Assembly: GCA_900768725.1 (NCBI GenBank)
Contig: CAAGDU010000034.1
Location: forward strand, 1 to 5,032
DNA: 5,032 nt
Source: Bacteroidales bacterium
Lineage (GTDB): Bacteria; Bacteroidota; Bacteroidia; Bacteroidales; Paludibacteraceae
Reading direction: 5' to 3'
Made by a program: the position numbers and the translations under genes
Shown here: positions 1-5,032 of the stretch, one piece after another
Numbering within the stretch: position 1 is the stretch's first letter
Layout: each line of letters starts with the position of its first letter
Notes under the pieces: generated by a model
Told to the model about the DNA's origin: nothing
What the model saw: only the letters and a program-made list of their open reading frames with translations
The model's database searches: none

Positions 1-1102
1 TAACAATTTCTTCTACCATCCCGTAACATTTCGAGGTGAAGCAACAGAAGAGCAATTGGTCTTGACAGGTATCCTCCATGCCGACGAGCAACCACGATTA
101 TATGTGAATAGTTCACGCTTCTTCCAAGATACCGTACCCTTGGATTCGATGTTTCATGAAGGAGGGTGGAACGGCTACTACCTCTACTACCACAATCCGC
201 GATTCCTTCCCGATGCGCAGGTGGAGATGCAAATAGACAACGGCGATTGGCAGACAATGTATGCCGACACTTTCTCCATCGCGCAATACGGCGGAGCGAT
301 AGGCTATTATTTCACGGCAGACAGACTATTGAAAGAGGGCGAGCAGGCAGTCTTTCGGATATCTCATCCTCGTTTTCAGCAAGTAGCAAGCGTTTCTCAA
401 CAGATACCGTTTGCGCCGAAGGCTATTATCACAGCGTTGCCCGACGCTTACCAAGAGGGAGAGGTGAATTTTATCAATTTTCAAGTAGAACTGCCCGCTT
501 ATCGCGGCGACACCTCGCATTTCTACCGTTTCCAGGCAACTACCTACATCACCAACCACGAGGAATACCAAGACCCTGATACTTGTTTTCATTACATTTG
601 GCATGATTCCTATTCCTACCTTTATTCCCGCGACATACAATTCCTGACCTGTAAGGAAATCAACAAAAGCCTTTCGAAAGGCTATTACGGCTCTTCTCTC
701 GGGCTCTATGCACCCGCTTCGCACGAGCCGACGCAATACCAATTGCTGGCTCTGCAATGCAATCCCAAATACCCCGCTCCTCAACGTATAGGGTACGATT
801 CCATCTGGGCGGAGATAGATTCAATCGTGCTCAGCGTAGAAACGGTAACGCGCGACGAGTACCTGCATTGGGCAAAGATGGTGCAAGGGAAATATGTGTC
901 CCGATATGCACCCGATTACTTTGCCGAAGAGTCCAACAATAACAACGGTATGGGAAACATTGTGGAGGATATCCAAGATATGTTCGACGAGATGGGCAAC
1001 ATGGAGGGCGTGCAACTGTACGACAACGTAGAAGGCGGTATCGGGCATGTCTCTGCCGTTAACTCCAATACCTATATCTTCTACCCAAGTTCTAACCAAT
1101 GA
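1..1102 (+). CDS. DUF4249 family outer-membrane lipoprotein, 5' end outside window
   Basis: The reading frame is open from base 2, so the gene is cut by the window edge; 366 residues are visible. The TTG at 56 is only an internal codon, since 18 more in-frame codons precede it and they read like the family's N-terminus (VTFRGEATEEQLVLTGIL, the usual start of the mature protein just after a lipoprotein signal). About 20-40 residues including the lipobox cysteine are probably missing. Family signs: early beta-strand-rich part with LPDAQVEMQIDNGDW, then a GEQAVFRISHPRF strand, and near the C-terminus the hallmark LYDNVEGGIGHVSAVNSN (about visible residues 339-356). An Asn/acidic stretch (EESNNNNGMG) precedes it. 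DUF4249 proteins are Bacteroidota envelope proteins of unknown function, often encoded next to a TonB-dependent receptor, which would lie upstream and is not visible. The stop overlaps the next start (ATGA), suggesting coupled translation. Family assignment is from memory of its motifs. Confidence 0.85.
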   Translation, partial: NNFFYHPVTFRGEATEEQLVLTGILHADEQPRLYVNSSRFFQDTVPLDSMFHEGGWNGYYLYYHNPRFLPDAQVEMQIDNGDWQTMYADTFSIAQYGGAIGYYFTADRLLKEGEQAVFRISHPRFQQVASVSQQIPFAPKAIITALPDAYQEGEVNFINFQVELPAYRGDTSHFYRFQATTYITNHEEYQDPDTCFHYIWHDSYSYLYSRDIQFLTCKEINKSLSKGYYGSSLGLYAPASHEPTQYQLLALQCNPKYPAPQRIGYDSIWAEIDSIVLSVETVTRDEYLHWAKMVQGKYVSRYAPDYFAEESNNNNGMGNIVEDIQDMFDEMGNMEGVQLYDNVEGGIGHVSAVNSNTYIFYPSSNQ

Positions 1103-2307
1103 CCACTAAAACTATGCGCAAAATCACCCTTTTCTTCATCCTTACCCTAACCATTCTTCCTCCCTTAGTAGAGAGGGACGGGGTGGGTCATCTTTTTGCC
1201 GAGCCGCGTAACCGGCGTTTCCGCGGGGCGTGGATAGCCACCGTGGCGAACATCGACTGGCCCTCTGCGGAAGCCGTAGGCAACACCATGCAGCAACAAT
1301 CAGAGATGCTTTTCCTGCTCGACTCGCTACAGTCGCTGGGGATGAATACCATCATCTTCCAAGTGCGCCCTACAGCGGACGCGCTCTACTACTCAGAGTT
1401 GGAGCCTGTAAGCCTTTGGCTGACAGGTAAGACCGGGAAATGGGGAACACAGATGCCCTACGACCCGCTGGCGTTTGTGCTCCACGAAGCACATGCACGC
1501 AACATGGAGGTGCATGTATGGCTCAACCCCTATCGCCTCACGCTCAAAGACTACCCGCTACCCGAAGCCACCGCGCATATCCTGAAAGCCGCTGCTTTTC
1601 AGTACAACAACCAATGGTACCTCGACCCGGGGAAGGAAGACACACAAGCGTGGATTTGTATGGTGGTAAGCGATATCGTCTCGCGCTACGACATCGATGC
1701 CATCCACATGGACGACTATTTCTATCCTTATCCTGTGAAGGGAAAGGCTATCCCCGACCGCGCAACTTATGAAGCCAATCCCCGCGGGTTCGACAATATC
1801 AACGATTGGCGACGCGACAACGTGAATACCGTTATTCGCGAACTGCATACCATTATCCATAGCCTCAAGCCCCATGTGCAGTTTGGTATCTCACCATTCG
1901 GTGTCTATCGCAATGATAGCACGCTCGGCATTCAGGCAGGCATGACCAACTACGATGACCTATATGCCGACATTGTGCTGTGGATGCGTGAGGGGTGGAT
2001 AGACTATGTGGTGCCGCAACTCTACTGGGAAATAGGTCGCAAAGGTGTGGATTATGCCACACTTGCGCGTTGGTGGGCAGACAACAGCCACGGCTGTAGG
2101 CTTTATATAGGGATGGCTCCTTATCGCTTGATAAACCACCCTAATGCCAAGCAAAAGACCTCCGCTTGGGCAACAGGCAACGAGATAATGCGCCAACTGC
2201 GCCTCAACGACAGCATTCCCGAGATACAAGGAGAGTGTTTCTATTCCGCTCGCCCTCTGCTGAAAAATCCCCGTCATATTTGCGACAGCTTGGTTAATAA
2301 AAAATAG
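1099..2307 (+). CDS. Secreted family 10-like glycosylhydrolase (GHL10/DUF187, YngK-like)
   Basis: The 402-residue protein has the conserved blocks of the GHL10 TIM-barrel family: FRGAWIATVANIDWPS (41-56), LQSLGMNTIIFQVRPTADAL (77-96), MEVHVWLNPYRL (136-147), WYLDPG (173-178), IDAIHMDDYFYPYP (199-212, carrying the likely active-site acids D205/D206), VQFGISPFGVYRN (260-272) and WIDYVVPQLYWEIG (300-313). The family is thought to cleave glycosidic bonds, with peptidoglycan-related or polysaccharide substrates suggested for some members; the substrate here is unknown. Residues 6-34 form a signal peptide (MRKITLFFILTLTIL core, LFA before EP), so it is exported. Start ATG 1099 overlaps the upstream stop; ATG 1114 is an alternative that gives a more classical signal peptide. 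Oddities: PPLVERDGVGH lies between the hydrophobic core and LFA-EP like an insertion, and the C-terminus stops at DSLVNKK, whereas family members I recall continue with roughly 100 more residues. The catalytic barrel itself appears complete. Confidence 0.9.
   Translation: MTTKTMRKITLFFILTLTILPPLVERDGVGHLFAEPRNRRFRGAWIATVANIDWPSAEAVGNTMQQQSEMLFLLDSLQSLGMNTIIFQVRPTADALYYSELEPVSLWLTGKTGKWGTQMPYDPLAFVLHEAHARNMEVHVWLNPYRLTLKDYPLPEATAHILKAAAFQYNNQWYLDPGKEDTQAWICMVVSDIVSRYDIDAIHMDDYFYPYPVKGKAIPDRATYEANPRGFDNINDWRRDNVNTVIRELHTIIHSLKPHVQFGISPFGVYRNDSTLGIQAGMTNYDDLYADIVLWMREGWIDYVVPQLYWEIGRKGVDYATLARWWADNSHGCRLYIGMAPYRLINHPNAKQKTSAWATGNEIMRQLRLNDSIPEIQGECFYSARPLLKNPRHICDSLVNKK
1158..1189. repeat. Probable short repeat-like insertion inside the signal-peptide coding region
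   Basis: This G/C-biased stretch (pyrimidine-rich CCTCCCT on the left, AGAGGGACGGGGTGGGT on the right) differs in composition from its surroundings. It can form a small TCCCT/AGGGA stem (1161-1165 with 1174-1178). Read in frame it gives PPLVERDGVGH, which interrupts an otherwise normal signal peptide. Similar GAGGGACGGGGTGGGT-type words recur in intergenic DNA of Bacteroidota genomes as I remember them; that is recollection, not a search result. Confidence 0.4.
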
Positions 2308-2352
2308 CAATGATATACATGTTGACCCGGCGAATCAAAATAGAGTTATTTC

Positions 2353-2389
2353 GCCCCGTTGGGGCTTGCGTTGATAAACGACTTGGGGC
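2353..2389. repeat. Palindromic GCCCC/GGGGC intergenic repeat fragment
   Basis: GCCCC (2353-2357), a GTT loop and GGGGC (2361-2365) form a 5-bp hairpin. A second TTGGGGC at 2383-2389 duplicates the one at 2359-2365, so the GCCCC arm can pair with either copy. The surrounding text (TTCGCCCCGTTGGGGCTTG) resembles REP-like intergenic repeats that I recall from many Bacteroidales genomes, where longer versions carry further GGGGC/GCCCC palindromes. The copy here looks shortened. There is no T-run after the hairpin, so it is not an intrinsic terminator. It sits directly downstream of the glycosidase stop. Confidence 0.5.
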
Positions 2390-2409
2390 AACTCGTATAT
2401 CATTCCCTT

Positions 2410-2434
2410 AAAAAAAGGTAGGCTGAAGCCTACC
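2410..2434 (-). terminator. Intrinsic terminator of the outer-membrane protein gene
   Basis: GGTAGGC (2417-2423), loop TGAA and GCCTACC (2428-2434) form a perfect 7-bp stem. On the minus strand it is followed by seven T (plus-strand A-run 2410-2416), the classic rho-independent arrangement. It starts 29 bases after the TAA at 2464-2466, but about 185 bases after the TGA at 2620-2622, which supports 2464 as the ancestral gene end. Confidence 0.85.
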
Positions 2435-2463
2435 CTAAAAGAATACGAAGATTCAATAACTGC

Positions 2464-2619
2464 TTAATGGAACAAATAGCGAATGCTGATAGCAAACGTG
2501 TTCCCGCCATAGAAGCCGCCGTACGAGAAGTAAGCATCCGTCTCGCTCGTTTTGTCTTTGGTGCCATCGGAATACGCCAGCGTAGTGGAGGTACTGCTGA
2601 TGCCTAAACCGAACATCGG
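2464..2619 (-). pseudogene. C-terminal remnant of the beta-barrel gene, beyond an in-frame TGA
   Basis: Immediately after the TGA at 2620-2622 the same minus-strand frame is open for 51 codons, beginning PMFGLGISSTSTTLAY and ending FAISIRYLFH before TAA (2464-2466). The ending, with alternating hydrophobic residues and an aromatic at the penultimate position, is what the last strand of a Bacteroidota outer-membrane barrel looks like. The junction reads VDW-stop-PMFG; related proteins I recall have DWRP here, so a CGA arginine codon changed to TGA by one transition is the simplest explanation. With this part the protein would be 218 codons before the stop, including the TGA position. There is no frameshift and no other stop, so the lesion is either very recent, a sequencing or assembly error, or read through. 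Confidence 0.8.
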
Positions 2620-3120
2620 TCACCAATCCACGGCAATCTGCATCGGGAACCAGAAATTGTACTCTACGCCGATTCTGCCGGCTACGCCTATGTTGTAATG
2701 GCTGTAGAAATAGCGTGCGGAGTTCAACGTTGCTATGGTCTGCATAGCGGGCTTCTTCTCATCGTCTCCCGAGCCGTAACCATACCCACTGCCATCGTAT
2801 GACACTTTATCCCCATGCCACCATAAGTCTACACCTCCACCGACACCCATATACCAGTTCCATTCCCCTTTGTTGTTCCATGGAATCTTCGTATTGAACG
2901 GGTTCAACCAATCGTGTGTAACCACACCCTCTACGTTAAACCCATTCACAAAGAATCCCGGAAAACCGACATCCAATGTAATCATACGGTCTGTGGCAAG
3001 GTTGTGCTGATAGGTAACCTCGATACCGTAACTCAGACGTCCGCCGATAGAGCGGGGTTGTGCTGCCACCGTTGCGGCTGCCACGATTGCCATTGCGGCT
3101 AATAGGAATCTCTTTTTCAT
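2620..3120 (-). CDS. Outer-membrane beta-barrel-like protein, cut short by premature TGA
   Basis: The 166-residue reading frame starts with ATG at 3118-3120 and a clear Sec signal peptide (MKKRFLLAAMAIVAAATVAA, cleavage probably before QPRS). The mature part has alternating aromatic/hydrophobic strands with glycine-rich turns: GRLSYGIEVTYQHNL (27-41), GFFVNGFNVEGV (55-66), WNWYMGVGGGVDLWW (87-101), a loop SGYGYGSGDDEKK (111-123) and YNIGVAGRIGVEYNFW (142-157). This is the pattern of small porin-like or OmpA-barrel-like outer-membrane proteins of Bacteroidota; the exact family and function are not recognised. The frame stops at W166 in what looks like the middle of a strand (QIAVDW), and the missing last 51 codons lie directly downstream, so the product would lack the C-terminal strands needed for barrel assembly. 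A Bacteroidota promoter box lies about 53 bases upstream; no Shine-Dalgarno sequence is seen, as is normal in this phylum. It follows the AraC-type regulator on the same strand but is separated from it by a terminator. Confidence 0.75.
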   Translation of the reverse strand: MKKRFLLAAMAIVAAATVAAQPRSIGGRLSYGIEVTYQHNLATDRMITLDVGFPGFFVNGFNVEGVVTHDWLNPFNTKIPWNNKGEWNWYMGVGGGVDLWWHGDKVSYDGSGYGYGSGDDEKKPAMQTIATLNSARYFYSHYNIGVAGRIGVEYNFWFPMQIAVDW

Positions 3121-3172
3121 ATAGTATATTGTTTAGAATTGGTTATCGGGGGTGTTTGGTTGAAACCCGATG

Positions 3173-3180
3173 CAAAGGTA
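3173..3180 (-). promoter_or_regulatory. Bacteroidota-type -7 promoter element for the outer-membrane gene
   Basis: On the minus strand the bases read TACCTTTG, an exact match to the TAnnTTTG -7 consensus used by the Bacteroidota primary sigma factor, here in the common context TTACCTTTGCA. It lies 52 bases upstream of the ATG at 3118-3120, giving a leader of roughly 45 A/T-rich bases. A good -33 TTTG was not found at the expected distance (19-21 bases further upstream), so the promoter may be weak there or helped by an activator. Confidence 0.7.
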
Positions 3181-3214
3181 ACGAAATTTATGAATAAGCA
3201 TGTCCTATATTTAC

Positions 3215-3252
3215 AAAAAATATGTCTCAAAACTGCAACGCTTTGAGACATA
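3215..3252 (-). terminator. Intrinsic terminator of the AraC-family gene
   Basis: TATGTCTCAAA (3221-3231) and TTTGAGACATA (3242-3252) are perfect inverted repeats of 11 bp with a 10-base loop. On the minus strand the stem is followed by six T (plus-strand A-run 3215-3220). It begins 18 bases after the TAA of the regulator gene (3271-3273). It isolates that gene from the outer-membrane gene, whose promoter begins only about 35 bases further on. Confidence 0.85.
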
Positions 3253-3270
3253 ACTGATTAAGGTTTCTTT

Positions 3271-4371
3271 TTATTCCGTCTTTTCTATAAACTCGCTGGG
3301 GGAGCAGCCGACGAGGGTGGTGAAATTGCGCCAAGCAGACCCGCGCGAACGATAACCGGCATCGTAGAAGATATCTTGAATATTCATTTGTGGACGCTTT
3401 TGCAATTGGTCCTTGATATATGCCACGCGCAGTTGGTTCACATAATCCTTGAATCCGCTGTAGCCCATCTGCTGTATGGCTTGGGTTACATAGTTTCGGT
3501 TGCTTCCCACTCGTCGAGTCAGGTCCTCCAAACGCAACTCGGGTTCCCGCCATAGTTCTCCCTGCTCCATTGCATGTCTCACTTGTTTCTGCACCAATAG
3601 TAAACTCTCTTTCTGCTCTTCTTGATTCGTTTCCTGCATGCTCTCTTGTTCGGGTTGCGCAGCAATCGCCTTCGGCACGGGAATACGCTCAAACAGTTCT
3701 ATGTACATCACGTAAATAGGGTAGGCAAGGAAGAAAAAGGTGTGCAGCATACGCCACACCAGCGCACGGCTCAGCATATTGCCTACAAAGGCAAATGATA
3801 TGCCGCTCACCAGCACCAGCATCACCACCAGCCAACTGTTACCCGCGCTACTGCGGCGAGGATTGTAGTGGAAACAACCCCAGATAAACTCAATAGGCAG
3901 CATGAACACCATTAGCACCATGCGCATGATAACATCCGGCTTGTCGATATTCGCTGTCAGTTCGGCAAAACTATCCAATGGTGTCTGATACCTGCCGAAT
4001 AGGATGATATACACCGCCACATAGACGGCGCAGGGCAATACATAGAGCAGCCATCGGCGGAGATTGAACCACCCGGGGCGGGCTACCTCCACAGGATAGA
4101 GCGTAACGAGATAGCGCAGGCACATGCCGCAAATCATCTCGCGCATGTTGAGCACGTGGTAGTATTCGCGTATGCTCTCGCCGCTCAGTAACAGAACCAT
4201 CTTTAGCAGGACGGCAGCCGCCGCGAGTAGGGCATATATTCCGAAGAAGACGCGAGACCTGTCCGAATGCTCTTTGCGGGCATGAATCATGTACACACCG
4301 CTCACTACAAGGGTAAACAATATAATTCCCAGCAGGATGATTTGTAAAATATCACTTCTATCTACAAGCAT
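3271..4371 (-). CDS. Membrane-anchored AraC-family transcriptional regulator
   Basis: The protein has 366 residues. The N-terminal two thirds hold about six or seven hydrophobic segments (approximately 8-28, 42-63, 77-92 weak, 106-126, 148-168, 178-200, 206-225). A polar, Glu/Gln-rich linker follows (238-256). The C-terminal 259-362 is an AraC-type double helix-turn-helix domain: LRLEDLTRRVGSNRNYVTQAI for the first HTH, then FKDYVNQLRVAYIKDQL, and IQDIFYDAGYRSRGSAWRNF plus VGCSPSEFI for the second, matching the family signature. It is expected to bind DNA from the inner membrane, responding to a signal sensed by or through its membrane part; the ligand is unknown. Such membrane-AraC proteins occur in Bacteroidota. 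ATG 4369-4371 is chosen because the first membrane helix begins right after it. The upstream 49 bases contain only an imperfect promoter-like word (CTATTTGC on the minus strand). Target genes are unknown; the next gene on the strand is a candidate only by position. Confidence 0.88.
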   Translation of the reverse strand: MLVDRSDILQIILLGIILFTLVVSGVYMIHARKEHSDRSRVFFGIYALLAAAAVLLKMVLLLSGESIREYYHVLNMREMICGMCLRYLVTLYPVEVARPGWFNLRRWLLYVLPCAVYVAVYIILFGRYQTPLDSFAELTANIDKPDVIMRMVLMVFMLPIEFIWGCFHYNPRRSSAGNSWLVVMLVLVSGISFAFVGNMLSRALVWRMLHTFFFLAYPIYVMYIELFERIPVPKAIAAQPEQESMQETNQEEQKESLLLVQKQVRHAMEQGELWREPELRLEDLTRRVGSNRNYVTQAIQQMGYSGFKDYVNQLRVAYIKDQLQKRPQMNIQDIFYDAGYRSRGSAWRNFTTLVGCSPSEFIEKTE

Positions 4372-4415
4372 ACGCTAAATATAAGGTTGGCAGGTCTCTG
4401 CAAATAGTTTTATAC

Positions 4416-4459
4416 AAAAGAGACTGTCTAACTTAACTTGATAGGCAGCCTCTTTTTTT
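4416..4459 (-). terminator. Hairpin terminator after yraN, possibly bidirectional
   Basis: AAAAGAGACTGTCTA (4416-4430) pairs with TAGGCAGCCTCTTTT (4442-4456) over an 11-base loop; 13 of 15 positions are Watson-Crick, the other two being one G-U wobble and one mismatch in either transcript. In the minus direction the stem ends in CTCTTTTG and begins 7 bases after the yraN stop (4467-4469). In the plus direction it ends in seven T, but no plus-strand gene leads into it. It therefore mainly ends yraN transcription and separates it from the AraC-type gene. Confidence 0.75.
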
Positions 4460-4466
4460 GTCTTTG

Positions 4467-4895
4467 TTACCACCTCTGTGGCTTGCTGTTCCATCCGGAG
4501 TAAGAGCGGCTGTTTATAGTGCGAACGGGCGGCAGAAAAGCGTTCTCGTAATGGCTCAGTTCCAGTACCTCATGCGTCTCAGGGTGAAGCAAGATACCGA
4601 TGATGTCGAATCGAACGGCTTTCTCTATACGATGGTGTTTCACGTAGGCATTGGCTGCGGCTACGATATGGCGTTTCTTCGGTTCGTCCACATACGCCGC
4701 CGGAGTCTTGTCGCCAAACAGCGTGGTGCGCGTCTTCACCTCTGCAAACACTATCGTCTGCCTATCTTCGGCGATGATATCCATCTCCAAGTGCCCTAAC
4801 CGCCAATTGCGTTCCCGTATCTTCAGTCCCTTCTGCGCGAGCACATTCGCCGCTATGTCCTCGCCCAACTTACCAATATCATTATGCAGAGCCAC
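4467..4895 (-). CDS. yraN: YraN/UPF0102 family endonuclease-like protein
   Basis: The 142-residue protein matches the UPF0102 family: MALHNDIGKLGEDIAANVLAQ is the typical N-terminus (HNxxGxxGE), then GHLEMDIIAED (34-44) and VFAEVKTR (49-56), giving the nuclease-like E37/D39...E52-x-K54 metal-binding pattern of the PD-(D/E)XK fold, followed by KKRHIVAAANAYV (73-85) and RFDIIGI (95-101). The family has a restriction-endonuclease-like fold; its cellular role is not settled. Start: codon 4893-4895 is GTG, and an in-frame TAG lies at 4899-4901, so no upstream start is possible; the conserved N-terminus supports GTG. No Shine-Dalgarno sequence is seen. The family ending HYENAFLP (115-122) is followed by about 20 extra residues rich in Arg, Ser and Trp (ending KPQRW), which makes it longer than the usual 115-125 residues. 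A repeat begins 5 bases before the start codon, so the native promoter is not visible. Confidence 0.9.
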   Translation of the reverse strand: MALHNDIGKLGEDIAANVLAQKGLKIRERNWRLGHLEMDIIAEDRQTIVFAEVKTRTTLFGDKTPAAYVDEPKKRHIVAAANAYVKHHRIEKAVRFDIIGILLHPETHEVLELSHYENAFLPPVRTINSRSYSGWNSKPQRW

Positions 4896-4900
4896 GTTCT

Positions 4901-5032
4901 AATTATGAATTTTGAATTATGAGGGCATTGCCAATTATGAATTATGAATTAAGAATTAAGAGGGCATTGGAATTGAGTTTCAGAGCATGAGCCCTCATAA
5001 ATCTTAATTCTTAATTCTTAATTCTTAATTAA
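4901..5032. repeat. Interspersed heptamer repeat AATTAWG with inverted copies (CTTAATT)
   Basis: Seven-base units follow each other in phase: AATTATG, AATTTTG, AATTATG (4901-4921); spacer AGGGCATTGCC; AATTATG twice and AATTAAG twice (4933-4960); spacer AGGGCATTGG; AATTGAG (4971-4977). After a unique stretch containing GCCCT come four inverted units CTTAATT (5003-5030). The spacer AGGGCATTG occurs twice in direct order, and its core AGGGC once inverted (4991-4995), so the larger unit 'heptamers plus AGGGCATTG' is itself duplicated. Such low-complexity AATTAAG/AATTATG tracts are something I recall from intergenic Bacteroidales DNA. The array probably continues past the window end. No gene is seen in it. 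Confidence 0.85.
4933..5023. repeat. Imperfect inverted repeat (long hairpin) within the heptamer array
   Basis: The left arm 4933-4965 (four heptamers plus AGGGC) can pair with the right arm 4991-5023 (GCCCT, CATAAAT and three CTTAATT) at 29 of 33 positions, leaving a 25-base loop (4966-4990). The structure is A/T-rich and has no T-run typical of a terminator. It stands upstream of yraN, so it could form in a leader transcript or as a cruciform; its role is unknown. Confidence 0.7.

Noticed and set aside
56..58. TTG as the true start of the DUF4249 protein
   Set aside because: The frame is open upstream to the window edge with family-like sequence, and starting here would leave an envelope protein without a signal peptide.
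326..784. 152-codon minus-strand frame opposite the DUF4249 gene
   Set aside because: Shadow of the plus-strand gene; no recognisable family, and the plus frame has clear family motifs.
1558..1875. Minus-strand frames (also 1865-2062 and 1960-2310) opposite the glycosidase
   Set aside because: All overlap a well-supported coding region with conserved blocks; their products show no domain or signal.
2417..2434. Plus-strand terminator for the glycosidase operon
   Set aside because: The stem is not followed by T residues on the plus strand (CTAAAAG); the run of seven lies only on the minus-strand side.
2620..2622. TGA read as selenocysteine or reassigned to an amino acid
   Set aside because: TGA is used as a normal stop in the DUF4249 gene, and TGG encodes Trp throughout. 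A tiny CCGA/TCGG stem follows the TGA but does not resemble a bacterial SECIS element. A simple nonsense change is more economical.
3227..3553. 108-codon minus-strand frame inside the AraC-type gene
   Set aside because: It overlaps the conserved DNA-binding domain in another frame and runs through the terminator hairpin; judged a shadow.
4458..4799. 113-codon plus-strand frame opposite yraN, with another at 4651-4902
   Set aside because: Antisense to conserved YraN motifs; no family resemblance.
4901..5032. CRISPR array
   Set aside because: The units are 7 bases long and mostly contiguous, with no regular 30-base spacers and no cas genes nearby.

Overview
The window looks like chromosomal DNA of a member of the Bacteroidales (Bacteroidota) with intermediate GC. 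The support is a DUF4249 lipoprotein, a membrane-anchored AraC-type regulator, a GHL10-type glycosidase, a TACCTTTG promoter box of the Bacteroidota type, and genes that lack clear Shine-Dalgarno sequences. The species cannot be named from this sequence. No mobile element gene, CRISPR array, tRNA or rRNA was seen.

Layout. Left part, plus strand: a DUF4249 gene cut by the window's left edge (1-1102) overlaps by 4 bases (ATGA) a secreted glycosylhydrolase-like gene (1099-2307). The pair looks translationally coupled and belongs to cell-envelope functions. A short convergent gap (2308-2463) holds a GCCCC/GGGGC palindromic repeat fragment and a minus-strand terminator. Right part, minus strand, read from right to left: a yraN (UPF0102) gene with a GTG start (4467-4895) and a hairpin terminator; a membrane-bound AraC-family regulator (3271-4371) with a strong terminator; then a small outer-membrane beta-barrel-type gene with its own promoter (2464-3120). 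The last 132 bases (4901-5032) are an A+T-rich heptamer repeat folded into an imperfect inverted repeat.

Most interesting points. (1) The outer-membrane gene has a single in-frame TGA at 2620-2622. Beyond it the same frame stays open for 51 more codons, ends in a typical beta-barrel C-terminus, and reaches a TAA 29 bases before the terminator, so it looks like a very recent nonsense allele. (2) The glycosidase signal peptide appears to carry an in-frame insertion of about 33 bases that looks repeat-like. (3) The heptamer repeat runs to within 5 bases of the yraN start codon. (4) The glycosidase ends early compared with the family and is followed at once by a repeat fragment. I see no convincing undescribed multi-gene system; the window is an ordinary chromosomal region with several signs of small-repeat activity and gene erosion.
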